From Streptomyces sp. NBC_01775 (lineage in GTDB: Bacteria; Actinomycetota; Actinomycetes; Streptomycetales; Streptomycetaceae), in the NCBI RefSeq assembly GCF_035917675.1, contig NZ_CP109104.1, forward strand, positions 558,001-622,000: DNA of 64,000 bases, given 5' to 3'. The position numbers and the translations under genes are program-made. Within the stretch, counting starts at the first letter, position 1, and each line of letters opens with the position of its first letter. The notes beneath the pieces are model-generated. The model had not been told where the DNA came from. It did no database searches and saw only the letters and a program-made list of their open reading frames with translations. This document shows positions 1 through 11,467 of this stretch, in pieces.

Positions 1-3000
1 CGGTAAGCATCACACAAGTCCCGCCACAACGGCCGCAAAGACCAGCCATCCGCCGCAATATGGTGCACCACCAGCACCAACACCCGCTCACACCCCGACA
101 CCACCAACAAACCCGCCCGAACCGGCAACTCACCACCCAGATCAAACCGGTACCGCACCAGCCCAGCTATCTCCTCATCCAGCCCATCCCGGCCCACATG
201 AGAAACGGCCATGCCGCCCCACACAGCACCAAGCTCATCGACCGGCACCACCTTCTGACACGGCACCCCGTCAACCTCGTCGAAAACGGTGCGCAAACTC
301 TCATGCCGGGCGACCACATCACCCAACGCCGCCCCCAGCGCCCCCTCATCAACAGCACCCTCCAACCGCACCACCAACGGAATGTTGTACGTCGCCGACG
401 GCCCCTCCAACCGATGCAAAAACCACAACCGACGCTGCGCAAAAGACAACGGCAACCGCCCCGGCCGCACCACCGCAACCACACCACCCCGCGCACCCCT
501 CGCACCCTCCACCCTCCCCGCCAACAAACCCGGCGACGGAGCATCAAACACCGCACTCACACCAAGCTCAACACCCAAAACACCCCGCACCCGCGACACC
601 AAACGCGTCGCCAACAAAGAATGACCACCCAAATCAAAAAACCCATCACCAACCCCCACCCCCTCCACACCCAACACCTCACCAAACAACTCACACAAAC
701 AAGCCTCAACCGCCGTACACGGACCCCGATCGCCGACAGATGCCGTGAACTCCGGCCTGGGAAGAGCCTTCCGGTCCAACTTCCCATTCACCGTCACCGG
801 CAGACGGTCCAACTCCACGACCACAGACGGCACCATGAACTCCGGCAACCGCCCACGCACAAACCCGCGAACCTCCCCCTCCCCCACATCCGCACCCACC
901 ACATACGCCACCAGCCCACGCCCGCCCGGCAGATCATCACGCACCACCACCGCCGCCTGCCCCACCCCCGGACAAGCCCCCACCACACGCTCAACCTCAC
1001 CAAGCTCGATCCGGAAACCCCGCACCTTCACCTGATCATCGGCACGCCCCACAAACTCCAGCACACCACCCCGACCCCACCGCACCAGATCACCCGTCCG
1101 GTACAACCGCCCACCCACACCACCGAACGGGTCCGCCACGAACCGCTCCGCACTCAACCCCGCACGACCCCAATAACCCCGCGCCAGACCCACACCCCCC
1201 ACATACAACTCACCCACCACACCAACAGGCACCACACCCAACGAACCATCCAGAACATAGGCACACATGTTGTCCGTGGCCCGCCCGATCGGGACGGTGT
1301 TCCCGATCGAGGCCGCGGTCCTGACCTCGTGATACGTGCAGAACGCGGTTGCTTCGGTCGGGCCGTAGACGTGCACGAATGTGGTGTCCGGACAGGTCTC
1401 GACCGCGCGCCGGAACGCTGGTGCCGACACCGCCTCGCCACCGGTCCACACCTCGCGCAGGGCAGAGAACAGGTCGACTCGCTCGTCGACTAGATGGTTG
1501 AACAAAGCCGTGGTGAAGAAGGCGTGCGTCACCCGCTCGCGCGCGATGGTCGACCGCAATGCGTCCAGGTCGAGCTCGTCCGTCGGGGCCAGCACCAATC
1601 GCCCGCCGTGGAGCAGCGGAACCCACATCTCGTAGACCGACGCGTCGAAGGCGAGCGTCGAGTGAACCAGCACGCGCGCATCGGCGTAGCCGGCGAACGC
1701 ACGGTCCCCGGCCAGCTCGACGATGCCTTCGTGCGTGACCGCGACGCCTTTCGGTGTGCCCGAGGAGCCAGAGGTGTAGATGATGTAGGCGGGTTGCTCG
1801 GCGTGCAGTCCGTGACCGCGTTCCTCGTCGGTGAGGTGCGCCGTTGGCCGGGCGGAGATCTGCTGCCGCACCTCCGGTGAGTCGAGCTCGACGATCGGCG
1901 TGTCGCCGACCTCGACCGCAGGCCGTAGGGCCTTCGTGGTGAGCACCAGCGCGGGCTTCGCGTCGCTCAGTATCAGCCGGACCCGTTCAGCGGGGTTGCC
2001 GGTATCGATCGGCAGGTACGCGCCACCGGCTTTCAGCACGGCCAGGACCGCGACGGTCACGTCCGCCGAGCGGGGCAGTGCGAGCCCGACCACACATTCC
2101 GGGCCGACGCCCGCCGCCACCAGCAGACGGGCGAGCTGGTTGGAGCGGGCGTCGAGGTCGGCGTACGTCAGTTCCTCGCTCCCGGACACCACCGCGACCG
2201 CCCCGGGCCGGCGAGCCACCTGCCGGCCGAACAGCACCGGCACCGGGGCCGACGGCGCCGTCACCACGGCCTCGTTCAACCCCAGCAGTCGCGCCCGCTC
2301 GGCGTCGGTCGCCGGGTCGATGTTGCCCACAGGACGCTCCGGACGCGTGCACATCGCCTCCAGAAGGCATTCCAACCGTCCGAGCAGCGATTCCGTCAAG
2401 GGCTGGTCGAACATCTGCGGGTCGTGGTCCAGCCGGAGCCGCATCCGCTCTCCCGGGAACACAACGAGACCCAACGGGTAGTGCGAACCGTCGTGGCCCG
2501 CGATATCGGTGACCCGCAACTCGCTGCCGTTCGGCGTGATCCTCGCCGTGTCCAGCGGGTAGTTCTCGATGACGACCAGGGAATCGAAGAGCTTCCCGTG
2601 CCCGCTCAGCCGGTGCACGTCCACGAGGCCGAGGTGCTGGTGATCGGCCAGCGCGGCCTGTTCGTCGCGGAAGCGGCGGAGCAACTCGACCACCGGTTCG
2701 CCCGGGTCCAGCCGGAGCCTGACGGGCACTGTGTTGATGAACAGCCCCACCATCGATTCCACCCCGGGCAGGTGAGGTGGGCGCCCGGCCACGGTGAGGC
2801 CGAACACGACGTCGGAGCGGCTGGTCAGCGACCGGAGGAGGAGGCCCCAGGCGGCCTGCAACAGGGTGCCTGGGGTCAGCTCCTGGCTGCGTGCGAAGCT
2901 CCGCACCTGCGCGGTGAGTTCCGCGGAGAGCTCCAGGGTCGTCTGTTCACGGTGCTTCGTCGCGGCCGGTCCCACCACCGAGGCGAGCAGTGTCGGCTCG

Positions 3001-3620
3001 CTCAGCCCCTCCAGGGCGCGCTGCCAGGCGTGCTCGGCTGCCTGCCGGTCCTGGGCACCGAGCCATGCCAGGTGTTCCCGGTACGGCGTGACCCGCGGGA
3101 GTCCGCCGTCCGCACCGCCGTCCCGGTAGAGCTGGAACAGCTCGCGGAGGAGGACGCCGTACGACCAGCCGTCCATCACGATGTGGTGGTTGGTCAGCAC
3201 CAGCAGGTGCCGTTGTGGCGCGAGCCGGACCAGGGCGAACCGAAGCAGCGGTGGGTCGGCCGGGTCGAACCCGGACTCCCGCTGTGCGGCCAGCAGTCGC
3301 TCGCGCTCGGCCCGCTGGTCGGCTCGGGCGCGGCCCTGGAGGTCGAGTTCCACCCACGCCAGCGGCACCGAGCGGGGGATGATCTGGACAGGGGCGTCCA
3401 GGTCGTCGGACAGGAAGGCGGCGTTCAGGTTCGGGTGGCGGCGCAGGAGTGCTTCGGCTGCGGTACGCAGCTCGGTGGCGCGCACCGGTCCCGCCAGCTC
3501 CAGTACGACCTGGGAGACGTACTCGTCCGGGCTGCTCTCCTCGTGGAGGGCGTGGAAGAGCAGGCCCTGCTGGAGCGGGGTCAGCGGCAGTACGTCGATG
3601 ATGCCGGACTGCTTCGTCAC
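1..3620 (-). CDS. NRPS, C-A-T-C... (5' part; runs off left edge)
   Basis: Nonribosomal peptide synthetase; the 3' end lies beyond base 1. The GTG start at 3620 overlaps the TGA of the upstream NRPS (GTGA), so the two are translationally coupled. The visible 1,206 codons hold a condensation domain ([14 protein letters not shown] near residue 12, HHIVMDGWS near 143), an adenylation domain (FDASVYE near 658, HVYGPTEAT near 758, NGKLDRK), a carrier domain ([10 protein letters not shown] near 995) and a second C domain ([24 protein letters not shown] near 1186). The first C has the sequence style of DCL domains, fitting its position after an epimerase. The A-domain pocket aligned to GrsA reads D-A-Y-F-W-G-V-A-F-(K), closest in my memory to Val/Ile-type codes, so a branched aliphatic residue is inferred. 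Codon style changes sharply near 1265. Confidence 0.93.
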   Translation of the reverse strand, partial: MTKQSGIIDVLPLTPLQQGLLFHALHEESSPDEYVSQVVLELAGPVRATELRTAAEALLRRHPNLNAAFLSDDLDAPVQIIPRSVPLAWVELDLQGRARADQRAERERLLAAQRESGFDPADPPLLRFALVRLAPQRHLLVLTNHHIVMDGWSYGVLLRELFQLYRDGGADGGLPRVTPYREHLAWLGAQDRQAAEHAWQRALEGLSEPTLLASVVGPAATKHREQTTLELSAELTAQVRSFARSQELTPGTLLQAAWGLLLRSLTSRSDVVFGLTVAGRPPHLPGVESMVGLFINTVPVRLRLDPGEPVVELLRRFRDEQAALADHQHLGLVDVHRLSGHGKLFDSLVVIENYPLDTARITPNGSELRVTDIAGHDGSHYPLGLVVFPGERMRLRLDHDPQMFDQPLTESLLGRLECLLEAMCTRPERPVGNIDPATDAERARLLGLNEAVVTAPSAPVPVLFGRQVARRPGAVAVVSGSEELTYADLDARSNQLARLLVAAGVGPECVVGLALPRSADVTVAVLAVLKAGGAYLPIDTGNPAERVRLILSDAKPALVLTTKALRPAVEVGDTPIVELDSPEVRQQISARPTAHLTDEERGHGLHAEQPAYIIYTSGSSGTPKGVAVTHEGIVELAGDRAFAGYADARVLVHSTLAFDASVYEMWVPLLHGGRLVLAPTDELDLDALRSTIARERVTHAFFTTALFNHLVDERVDLFSALREVWTGGEAVSAPAFRRAVETCPDTTFVHVYGPTEATAFCTYHEVRTAASIGNTVPIGRATDNMCAYVLDGSLGVVPVGVVGELYVGGVGLARGYWGRAGLSAERFVADPFGGVGGRLYRTGDLVRWGRGGVLEFVGRADDQVKVRGFRIELGEVERVVGACPGVGQAAVVVRDDLPGGRGLVAYVVGADVGEGEVRGFVRGRLPEFMVPSVVVELDRLPVTVNGKLDRKALPRPEFTASVGDRGPCTAVEACLCELFGEVLGVEGVGVGDGFFDLGGHSLLATRLVSRVRGVLGVELGVSAVFDAPSPGLLAGRVEGARGARGGVVAVVRPGRLPLSFAQRRLWFLHRLEGPSATYNIPLVVRLEGAVDEGALGAALGDVVARHESLRTVFDEVDGVPCQKVVPVDELGAVWGGMAVSHVGRDGLDEEIAGLVRYRFDLGGELPVRAGLLVVSGCERVLVLVVHHIAADGWSLRPLWRDLCDAY

Positions 3621-6600
3621 GGCCTCCTCCACTTCGCCTCAAGCCGGTCGACCTGTTCCTGGGTGAGTGGAACCAGGCCGAAATCGGACGGTGTGTGACC
3701 GCCGGCACCGGGTCGGTCGATCGATGCCGTGATGCCGCGGAGCACGTCGAACCAGGTCTCCGCGAGCGCGGTGACCGCCTCCCCGGCGTGTGGGGACCGC
3801 CAGGACCAGGTGGCGACCAGCCGTGGTCCCCGGGGTGTCGCGAGCACGGCCGCGTTGAGGTCGATCAGGTGGATCGGCGGCATCCCTGGCCCGTTCCTGG
3901 TCGCGACCCTCAGGGTGTGCCCCGCGCGGTCCGCGAGCGGGGTCCAGGGGGCGCCTTCGGCGTCGTCGGCCACCGGGAGCCTGCCCAGGTAGTTGAAGCC
4001 GATCTCCGGGGTGGGCAGGTGGGACAGTTCTCCGGCGGTGTCCGGGTTGAGGTAGCGCAGCAGCCCGTATCCGAGTCCCTGTCCGGGGACGGCCCGGATC
4101 TCCTCCTTCAGGTGCTGAACGGTGCGCCGCAGTTCCGGGCCGCCCTGCCGGACGTCGCCGGGGTCCACCGGACCGGGGGTGAGCCGCACCGGGTACATGG
4201 TGGTGAACCAGCCGACTGCGCCGGACAGGTCCAGGACTCCGGCGAGTTCGTGATGCCTCCCGTGGCCTTCGACCTCGACCACCACCGGCCGGCCCGGCCG
4301 GCCCCTGTGCTGCCGCCACTGCTCGACGGCAGTGCCCAACGCGGCCAGCAGCACCTCGTGGGTGTCGGCGTGGTATGCGGCGGCCATCCGCCGCAGCAGC
4401 GGCTCGGTGTCCGCGACGGGGAGCTCCACGGTCAGTTCACCGAATCCGTGCTGCGGCGCCTCGGCGGCTTGCGTGTGCTCGGGCCCGGCGTCCGCCAGGC
4501 TGTTCTTCCAGTGGTCGAGCTCGGCGATCCGGTCCGGGCGGCGGGCTTCGGCGGCGAGGATCCGCGCCCAACGGCGCAGGTACGTGCCGCGCGGCGGAAG
4601 CTCCGCTGTGCGGCCAGCGGCGACGGCCTGCCACGCGGTGGCCAGGTCCGCCAGCAGGATGGGCCAGGACACCGCGTCGACGGCCAGGTGGTGGATCACC
4701 AGCAGCAGCCGCCCCGCTCGTCCGGGTCCGGCGTCGAGGAACACGGCCTGCCAGACCTTCCCGGATGCCGGATCCAGGCGCTGCCGGGCGGCCTCGAAGT
4801 GCTCCTCCGCCGTGGTGTGCGACTTCTCGTCGGAGAGGCCGCCCACCTCCTCCACGCAGGTCACCTGCTCCGCGATGTCCTGCTGCCCGGCGGGCACCAC
4901 CCGCGGACCGGTGTCGTCCGCGCTCCAGCTCAGGCGCAGTGCGTCGTGCCGCTCCCGCAGGATGTCCAGGGCGGCGGTCAGGCCCGCCCTGTCGACGGCG
5001 GCCGGCAGCGTCAGCAGCATGGCCTGACACAGTCCCTCGAACCTCTGGCCCGCGCCTCGGAACCACTCCACGATCGGCGTCGGCCCGAGGGGGCCGACGC
5101 CGTCGTCGTCACCCGGTTCGGTCCCGGTGTGCTCGGCGGCGACCGCGGCGATGCCCGCAACGTCCCGGTGCGTCAGCACGTCCTGCGGTGTGAACGTGAT
5201 CCCGGCCGCCTGGGCCCGGCTCACCAGCTGAATGGTGGTGATGCTGTCCCCGCCGAGGTCGAAGAAGCTGTCACCGATCCCCACATCCGGCACGCCGAGC
5301 AGCTCACCGAACAGCTCGCACAGCGTTTCCTCCGTCCGGGTCCGCGGCGGGCGGGCCGAGGCGGTGCCCGAGAACCGCGGCGCGGGCAGGGCCCGGCGGT
5401 CCAGTTTGCCGTTGGCGGTGAGCGGCAGCGTGTCGACGGGCACGAACGCCGCGGGCACCAGGTGATCCGGCAGCCGGCTGCGCACGGCCTCCCGCAGCTC
5501 GCCGGTGTCGAGCGCTCCGGCCGCTTCGGGCACCACGTACCCGACGAGGAGCCTGTCCCCGGACTCGTCGTCGTACGGGGCGACAGCGGCGCCCGCGACG
5601 CCCTCGAGCCTGGTCAGGACGCTTGCGACCTCGCCCGGTTCGATCCGGAAGCCGCGGATCTTCAGCTGGTCGTCGGCTCTGCCGACGTACTCCAGGCAGC
5701 CGGGCCCGCCCCACCGGACGAGGTCCCCGGTGCGGTACAGCCGCCCGCCCGCATGTCCGCCCGTGCCGAAGGGATCGGCCACGAACCGTTCGGCGGTCAG
5801 CCCCGCCCGTCGCCAATAGCCCCGTGCCACCCCGAGACCGCCGAGGTACAACTCGCCGACCGCGCCCTGCGGCACGAGACGCAGGCGGTCATCCAGCACG
5901 TACGCGTGGGTGTTGTCGACCGGCCGGCCGACCGGCGCCCCGCCGCCGTCCGCGTTCGCCGCACCGCACCAGCCCGCCGTCGCGTACACGGTCGCTTCGG
6001 TGGGTCCGTACGCGTTCATCACCCGGCCTCCCGGGAACGCCGTCTCCAGAGCGTCCACCACACGGGTCGGCAGCGCCTCACCCGCGCATACGACGACGCC
6101 CGAGAACTCCGTGGTCCGCACCGCGGCGGCCACCTGGGCCAGCACCGAGGGGACTCCGCTGATCGCACTCGGCGCCGGTCCGGTGGACAGCCGCTCCACC
6201 AGGGCCAGGCCGTCTCGCACGACCTCGGCGCACCCGCCGCACGCCAGCGGCGCGAGCAGCTCGAACACCGACACGTCGAAGCTCAAGGACGTGGAGACGA
6301 GCACCCGGCCGAGATCGCGCTCACCGAGCGTACGAACTGCCCAGGACAGCAGATTCACCGCGTTCACGTGCGGCACCACCACCCCCTTCGGGGTGCCGGT
6401 CGAGCCCGAGGTGTAGATCACGTAGGCGGGATGTGTTCCGTGCGGCGGCCGTCGCTCTTCTTCGCCGAGCTCCGAGCTCGGCTGTTCGGCGAGGCTGCGG
6501 CCCACCTCGCCGCTGTCGAGCACCACGACGTCGACGGTGCTGTCCTCGACGCACCCGGCGGTCTCGGAGGTGGCCAGCAGCAAGGCCGGCTCCGCGTCGG

Positions 6601-8254
6601 CGAGCATGAACGCAACGCGATGAGCGGGGTAACCAGGGTCGATCGGCAGATACGCACCGCCGGCCTTCAGTACCGCGAGCACCGCGACGACCATGTCCTC
6701 CGTGCGGGGCAGCACCAGGCCCACCACCCGTTCGGGACCGACCCCGCGCCGCACCAGATGACGCGCCAGCCGGTTCGCCCGCGTGTGCAGTTCCTCATAG
6801 GTGAGGCTGGATTCCCCGCACACCACGGCGACCCGCTCCGGGGTCCGCGCCGCCTGGGCTGCCAGCACCTCGGGCAGTGTGTCGGAGGTCAGCTCGGCTG
6901 CCGCGCCCTTCCATCCCTCCAGCAGCCTGCCGCGCTCCGCGGCTCCCAGTACGTCCACCTCGCCGACCGCGACGTCGAGATCGGTGACCAGCGTGTCCAG
7001 CAGTGCGAGGAACCGGTCCTGGTGGATGCGCAGTTCCTCGTCGCTGTAGCAGTCCGGGTTCCCGTTGAAGTCGAGCCGGACGGCGCCGTCCGCCTGCTCG
7101 TAAGCCATGACGGACAGGTCGTCGGTCAGCCCGTTGGACACGTTGTGCAGCTTGGCGGCGCACGGTCCGAAGTCCAGGTCGACGTCGACGGGCATCACGT
7201 TGATCTCGGGGCCCATGAGGTGCCGCATTCCGCTCGTCAGACCGAGCGCACGGGCCAGGTCCTCCGCGCGGTAGCGCTGGTGGGCCAGCGCGCCGCGGAC
7301 CTCCTGCGAGACGCTCCGCAGCAGCTCCCGCACGGTGGTCCCGCGGCCGACCCGCACCCGCAGGGGCAGCACGTTCGCCATCGTGCCCGGGTTCGTACGC
7401 GCGACCGCGCCCTTGCGGGCCGCGGCTGCGAACCCGACCGCCATGTCGTCCTCCCCCGTCAGCCGGTGGAGGTACGCGGTGGTCGCGGCGATCAGCACGA
7501 CCGACCAGTGCGTACGGACACTGCGGGCGGCTTCTTTGACACGCTCCACGACTGCCGCGGGGATGTGGCCGGTGCACCGCAGGAAACTCCTCGGTGGCTC
7601 CTCGGCCACATCCGAGAGCCGGGCAGCGGCGGGCCGGTCGGCGAACTTCCCGAGCCAGTACTCCCGGTCCCGCTCGAACTGGCCGGAGTCGCGGTACTCG
7701 ACGTCCTGCTCGACGAGTTCCCGCAACGACGAGAACGGGGAAGGCCCCGGGGACAGCCCCGCCAGGGCCGACTTGTAGCGGTGCGCGGTGCGTTGCGCCA
7801 GGAGCAGACCGCCCGCCGCGTCGACGACCAGGTGGTGCCAGCCCTGGTACCAGTAGAAGCGGTTCGGGCCCAGCTTGAGCAGCGCGTTGGAGAAGAGCCG
7901 ATCCCGGGTCAGGTCCATCGGGACAGCGAGGTCGTCGTACATCCAGCGTTCCGCCGCCGCGTGCGGGTCGGCTTCGGTACTGAGGTCGAGCACCGGGAAA
8001 TCCCAGTCCGCGCCGGGTTCCACCGTCTGACGGGCGACACCGTCCACCTCGTGGACCCGGCAGTGCAGCGTGTCCGCCTCGGCGACGGTGTCGCGGACCG
8101 CGGCCTCGAACCGGGCGGCGTCGAGCGGGCCGTCGAGATCGACGTACTGGCCCACTCGGAAGTGGAGACTCTCGGGGTTGAACCGTTGCGCCAGCCAGAT
8201 CTCCCGCTGGGCGTCCGACAACGGGAATGCGGAGCCTTCCGCAGATCGTTCCAT
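3617..8254 (-). CDS. NRPS, starter C-A-T-E
   Basis: A 1,545-residue nonribosomal peptide synthetase that probably starts the peptide. It begins with a condensation domain of the EntF/starter type ([16 protein letters not shown]; the active-site motif reads HHLVVDAAG at residues 140-148, with Ala-Ala in place of the usual Gly). The adenylation domain (about 465-960) has [28 protein letters not shown] and NGKLDRR. The carrier motif is LGGDS near 1001. A terminal epimerization domain (1040-1500) carries [10 protein letters not shown] near 1188. The pocket aligned to GrsA reads D-V-F-S-V-A-A-V-Y-(K), which suggests an aromatic residue with low certainty. The product is therefore probably an N-acylated D-amino acid passed to the next NRPS. 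An acyl cap from the type II PKS set in this window is the natural donor. The P450 gene upstream ends 61 bp away. Confidence 0.95.
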   Translation of the reverse strand: MERSAEGSAFPLSDAQREIWLAQRFNPESLHFRVGQYVDLDGPLDAARFEAAVRDTVAEADTLHCRVHEVDGVARQTVEPGADWDFPVLDLSTEADPHAAAERWMYDDLAVPMDLTRDRLFSNALLKLGPNRFYWYQGWHHLVVDAAGGLLLAQRTAHRYKSALAGLSPGPSPFSSLRELVEQDVEYRDSGQFERDREYWLGKFADRPAAARLSDVAEEPPRSFLRCTGHIPAAVVERVKEAARSVRTHWSVVLIAATTAYLHRLTGEDDMAVGFAAAARKGAVARTNPGTMANVLPLRVRVGRGTTVRELLRSVSQEVRGALAHQRYRAEDLARALGLTSGMRHLMGPEINVMPVDVDLDFGPCAAKLHNVSNGLTDDLSVMAYEQADGAVRLDFNGNPDCYSDEELRIHQDRFLALLDTLVTDLDVAVGEVDVLGAAERGRLLEGWKGAAAELTSDTLPEVLAAQAARTPERVAVVCGESSLTYEELHTRANRLARHLVRRGVGPERVVGLVLPRTEDMVVAVLAVLKAGGAYLPIDPGYPAHRVAFMLADAEPALLLATSETAGCVEDSTVDVVVLDSGEVGRSLAEQPSSELGEEERRPPHGTHPAYVIYTSGSTGTPKGVVVPHVNAVNLLSWAVRTLGERDLGRVLVSTSLSFDVSVFELLAPLACGGCAEVVRDGLALVERLSTGPAPSAISGVPSVLAQVAAAVRTTEFSGVVVCAGEALPTRVVDALETAFPGGRVMNAYGPTEATVYATAGWCGAANADGGGAPVGRPVDNTHAYVLDDRLRLVPQGAVGELYLGGLGVARGYWRRAGLTAERFVADPFGTGGHAGGRLYRTGDLVRWGGPGCLEYVGRADDQLKIRGFRIEPGEVASVLTRLEGVAGAAVAPYDDESGDRLLVGYVVPEAAGALDTGELREAVRSRLPDHLVPAAFVPVDTLPLTANGKLDRRALPAPRFSGTASARPPRTRTEETLCELFGELLGVPDVGIGDSFFDLGGDSITTIQLVSRAQAAGITFTPQDVLTHRDVAGIAAVAAEHTGTEPGDDDGVGPLGPTPIVEWFRGAGQRFEGLCQAMLLTLPAAVDRAGLTAALDILRERHDALRLSWSADDTGPRVVPAGQQDIAEQVTCVEEVGGLSDEKSHTTAEEHFEAARQRLDPASGKVWQAVFLDAGPGRAGRLLLVIHHLAVDAVSWPILLADLATAWQAVAAGRTAELPPRGTYLRRWARILAAEARRPDRIAELDHWKNSLADAGPEHTQAAEAPQHGFGELTVELPVADTEPLLRRMAAAYHADTHEVLLAALGTAVEQWRQHRGRPGRPVVVEVEGHGRHHELAGVLDLSGAVGWFTTMYPVRLTPGPVDPGDVRQGGPELRRTVQHLKEEIRAVPGQGLGYGLLRYLNPDTAGELSHLPTPEIGFNYLGRLPVADDAEGAPWTPLADRAGHTLRVATRNGPGMPPIHLIDLNAAVLATPRGPRLVATWSWRSPHAGEAVTALAETWFDVLRGITASIDRPGAGGHTPSDFGLVPLTQEQVDRLEAKWRRP

Positions 8255-8315
8255 GATTCCCCCATCGGCTCGACGTGTGCCGTGTCCTCGGGACCGGACG
8301 AATGCGGTGCTCGCC

Positions 8316-9521
8316 TCACCACACGACGGGCAGGCGGGACACCCCGAGTACGGGTTTGGCGGCGCATACCTCGAGATCCTCCGCGGCCTCGGCCAGCCTC
8401 AGCGCGGGGAACCTCCGGAACACCGCCGCGTAACTCGTGCGGAGGATGTGCCTCGCGAGATGCTGGCCGAGGCACTGATGCACGCCGTAGCCGAACGCGA
8501 GGTGGCCGACCGGCGAGTTGTCGATGTCCAGTGCGGCCGGGCAGGCGAACTGCTGGGGGTCCCGGTTGGCCGCCGGCAGGGCGATGGACACCGAATCGCC
8601 CGCCTTGACCTTCTCGCCGCCCAGTTCGACGTCCTGCAACGCGGTGCGGATGGGGCCGATATGGGTGACGCTGAGGTAGCGCAGCAGTTCCTCGACGGCC
8701 CGCTCCAGCCGGTCGGGGTCGGAAAGCGCCTTCGCCCGCTGATCCGGGTGCTCCAGCAGCGCCAGCAGGCCGAGGGCAAGCATGTTGGCCGTCGACTCGT
8801 ATCCCGCCGTCAGCAGCACCATGCCGACGGTGGCCACCTCCTCGTCGGGCAGTTCGCCCGAGCCGGCGAGGTGCCCGAGCACGTCTTCCTGGGCGCCCGC
8901 CCGTTTCTTGGAGTCGACGAATTCCAGGAACTGGGTGTGGATGGCCCGGGTCGCCGCCGCGACGTCCTCGGCTGCCGATTCCTGGTCGAAGAGGACCGAG
9001 ACATGGCGCACGAAGCGGTCGTGCTCGTCCTCGGGGACGCCCAGCACCTGCGAGACCACGTGGAGCGGCACGACTTTCGCGAAGTCCCGCATCAGGTCCG
9101 CCGGCGGTCCCGCCTGCTCGACGGCGGTCAGCCGGTCCTCGACGACCCGCTCCACGTCCGGCACGAGCGACTCCATCTTGCGCACCGTGAAATGCCCGAC
9201 GAGCAGCCGGCGGTACCTCGTGTGCTCCGGTGGGTCCATGCGGTGGAACACACCCGGCGGGATGTCCTTGCGAGCCTGTTCGGCCTCGGCGGACAGCTTG
9301 ACGGGGATACGGGCGAGGTCGGCCCGGCTGCTGAAGCGGCTGTCGGCGAGGACCGTGCGGGCCAACGAGTAGCTCGTCACGAGCCAGCCCACATGCCCGT
9401 CTCCGTAGACCATCCGGCCGATCGGCCGCCGCTCGCGCAAGTTCTCAAGTTCCGGGGGGAGTTCGAAGATTCGCTCGCGGTCGGTGGGGATGCCGATGGG
9501 GACTGCCGTCGTGTCGGACAA
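8316..9521 (-). CDS. cytochrome P450 (bacterial class I type)
   Basis: A 401-residue soluble P450 monooxygenase of the CYP105/107-like bacterial type. The heme-binding loop [15 protein letters not shown] holds the Cys ligand. The ExxR motif and the I-helix motif AGYEST are present; Ser replaces the common Thr in the AGxxT position, which can matter for oxygen activation. The start is TTG at 9521, chosen because AAGGAG sits six bases upstream and the protein then begins [10 protein letters not shown]. It lies 61 bp upstream of the C-A-T-E NRPS and is probably cotranscribed, so a tailoring oxidation of a carrier-bound or finished peptide is likely. It needs a ferredoxin and reductase that are not seen in the window. 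Confidence 0.93.
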   Translation of the reverse strand: MSDTTAVPIGIPTDRERIFELPPELENLRERRPIGRMVYGDGHVGWLVTSYSLARTVLADSRFSSRADLARIPVKLSAEAEQARKDIPPGVFHRMDPPEHTRYRRLLVGHFTVRKMESLVPDVERVVEDRLTAVEQAGPPADLMRDFAKVVPLHVVSQVLGVPEDEHDRFVRHVSVLFDQESAAEDVAAATRAIHTQFLEFVDSKKRAGAQEDVLGHLAGSGELPDEEVATVGMVLLTAGYESTANMLALGLLALLEHPDQRAKALSDPDRLERAVEELLRYLSVTHIGPIRTALQDVELGGEKVKAGDSVSIALPAANRDPQQFACPAALDIDNSPVGHLAFGYGVHQCLGQHLARHILRTSYAAVFRRFPALRLAEAAEDLEVCAAKPVLGVSRLPVVW

Positions 9522-9877
9522 TGCGGACTCCTTCAGCGAATCGCGAGGCTACGGTTCGAACTCGCGGGGATGCTGTGCCCGGCGACCGCGCCCAGAGCCG
9601 GGCCGGCGACGGACGCCGGTGCGCCGGGCTCGCCGGGGGTTCGCGGCATCGGGCGGCGAACGGTGCGTCGGACCGGCGGAAGCAGGGCTCGGGTGTGACT
9701 CTCGGGGTTCTGGCGCGGTCTTCGGGCTCGACGGATGTCGACGCTACGCATCGCCCGATCCGGCGCACAAGGCTCACGGCCGCAAGCTGCCACCGACGGC
9801 CCGCAAGGGGCGAACGCGGACCGCAACAGGTCAATCCGGCGGCTCGACGGGCGGCGCCGGGGCAGGTGGGAACGGCC
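9522..9877. other. intergenic region, no gene seen
   Basis: 356 bases between the phytoene-dehydrogenase-like gene and the P450 gene. Open frames on both strands here are GC-driven, lack ribosome-binding sites and resemble no family I know. The only clear signal is the AAGGAG ribosome-binding site of the P450 gene. The length suggests that a promoter for the P450-NRPS unit may lie here, but I see no convincing -35/-10 pair. Confidence 0.5.
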
Positions 9878-11317
9878 TCAGCCAGGTACCGTGCCGTCTT
9901 CGCCGGTTTCGAGGAAGCGCAACGCGGAGCGTGCCGCCCGGTGACCGCACATGCCGTGCACTCCGGCTCCGGGCGGGGTGGCGGCCGAGCAGAGGAAGAC
10001 CCCCGGCACACCGGTGCTGTAGGGGTCGAGTGCCGGACGCGGGCGCAGCGCCACCTGGAGCGGGGTGTTCGCCCCCGTCAGGATGTCGCCCCCGACGAAG
10101 TTGGTGTTGTCACAGGCCAGTTGGGCCGGCGAGCGGACACTCGTTGCGAGGACCCGCTCCCGTGCCCCCGGTGCGAACCGCTCCAGCTGCCGCAGAACGG
10201 CTTCGGTCGCGTCACCGCGATAGCCATGAGGCACATGGGCGTAGGCGTCCACCGGGTGGATGGTGCCGTGGGAGCGGCCGGCGTCGGCGAGGTACTGCTG
10301 GGCGAGCAGCACGAACGGACGCTCGGGCATCCTCCCGCGTGCGATCTGCGCCTCGGAGTGCCGGATCTCCTCCAACGTGCCTCCCAGATGCACCGTCCCG
10401 GCGCTCCGGCAGGCCTCCGCGGTCCACGGCACACCGCCCTCCACGGCCAGATGCACCGTGAAGGCCGCCGGCCCGTGTCTCCAGCGTGCGTAGGCGCGAC
10501 GCACTCCGGGGGGCAGCCAGTCACCGAGCAGCGCGGCGGCGGCCCTGGGAGCGAGGTCGAGGAGGACGACGTCGCTGCGCGGCAGTTGGGCCGGGGAGGT
10601 GACGCGTGCGTCCGTTTCGATGGTGCCGCCGAGGGCCCGGAGCATGGCGGCCAACGCGTCCGTGACCGACCGGCTGCCGCCGCGGGCCACCGGCCATCCC
10701 ACGCTGTGCCCCGCCACGAGGTGGAACAAGCCCACCGAGGAACTCATCGGCCGGTCGAGCCGCGCCAGCAGGTGGGCCGCTGCCCCGGCGAACAGGGCAC
10801 GGGCCTTCTCGGTCCGCCAGCGGCGGGCCAGGAGGGTCGCGGGCTGCGCCGCGAACCATCCGAACCGCGCGTAGGCGAGCGGATGCGCGGGCACGTGGAC
10901 GGCGGGCCCCATCACGTCCGGTGCCAGTGCGTCGAAGGAACCCGCCAGCGGGCCGAACAGCCGTCGCCAGGCGGGGCCGTCCCGCCCCAGGTCGCCGGCT
11001 GTGCGGGAGAGGGAGCGCCACATCACCGCGGCGTCGCCGCGATCCAGCGGATGGGCCAGGTCGACGTCCGGCCATGCCCACTCCAGGCCGTGGCGCTCCA
11101 TCGCGAGCGAGCGGAGGAACGGGGAGCCTGCCCCGGAGGGGTGCACGGCGGCGCAGTGGTCGTGCGTCAGTCCGGGGAGGGTCAGCGCCCCGCTGCGGGT
11201 CCCGCCGCCGATCTCGCTCTCGGCCTCCAGAACGGTCACCTTCACCCCGCGGCGAGCGAGGGTCACCGCCGCGGCCAGCCCGTTGGGGCCCGCGCCCACG
11301 ACGACTGCGCCGGTCAT
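9878..11317 (-). CDS. phytoene dehydrogenase-like FAD oxidoreductase
   Basis: A 479-residue flavoprotein of the CrtI/phytoene desaturase-like family. The N-terminal dinucleotide-binding motif is VVVGAGPNGLAAAVTLARRG, followed by EAESEIGGGTRS. The C-terminal FAD-contact region is present (GVFLCSAATPPGAGVHGMCG). ATG at 11317 is preferred over the ATG six bases upstream because GAGGGG then has proper spacing. In cinnamoyl-lipopeptide clusters (skyllamycin and WS9326A type), a homologous dehydrogenase is proposed to aromatize a cyclized polyene made by discrete type II PKS enzymes. All partner enzymes for that route occur at 19-31 kb in this window, so the same role is inferred here. A carotenoid role is unlikely because no phytoene synthase gene is near. 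Confidence 0.88.
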   Translation of the reverse strand: MTGAVVVGAGPNGLAAAVTLARRGVKVTVLEAESEIGGGTRSGALTLPGLTHDHCAAVHPSGAGSPFLRSLAMERHGLEWAWPDVDLAHPLDRGDAAVMWRSLSRTAGDLGRDGPAWRRLFGPLAGSFDALAPDVMGPAVHVPAHPLAYARFGWFAAQPATLLARRWRTEKARALFAGAAAHLLARLDRPMSSSVGLFHLVAGHSVGWPVARGGSRSVTDALAAMLRALGGTIETDARVTSPAQLPRSDVVLLDLAPRAAAALLGDWLPPGVRRAYARWRHGPAAFTVHLAVEGGVPWTAEACRSAGTVHLGGTLEEIRHSEAQIARGRMPERPFVLLAQQYLADAGRSHGTIHPVDAYAHVPHGYRGDATEAVLRQLERFAPGARERVLATSVRSPAQLACDNTNFVGGDILTGANTPLQVALRPRPALDPYSTGVPGVFLCSAATPPGAGVHGMCGHRAARSALRFLETGEDGTVPG

Positions 11318-11467
11318 GAACATCCCCTCGTTCCCTCGGCGATCCGCGCCGATCTTCGCGGACCATACTCGCTCCGCGACTCCCGGGCGAGCACGGAGAA
11401 CGCCCGCGCGCCATCGGCGGCTGCCCGCCGCCGCGGTGGGTCCCCGCCGCTCGTGCGGCGCGGCCCC

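Noticed and set aside
3695..8608. A 1,637-codon open frame on the plus strand opposite the C-A-T-E NRPS
   Set aside because: It mirrors the NRPS coding strand, has no ribosome site or domain motifs and exists because high GC3 suppresses stops on the opposite strand.
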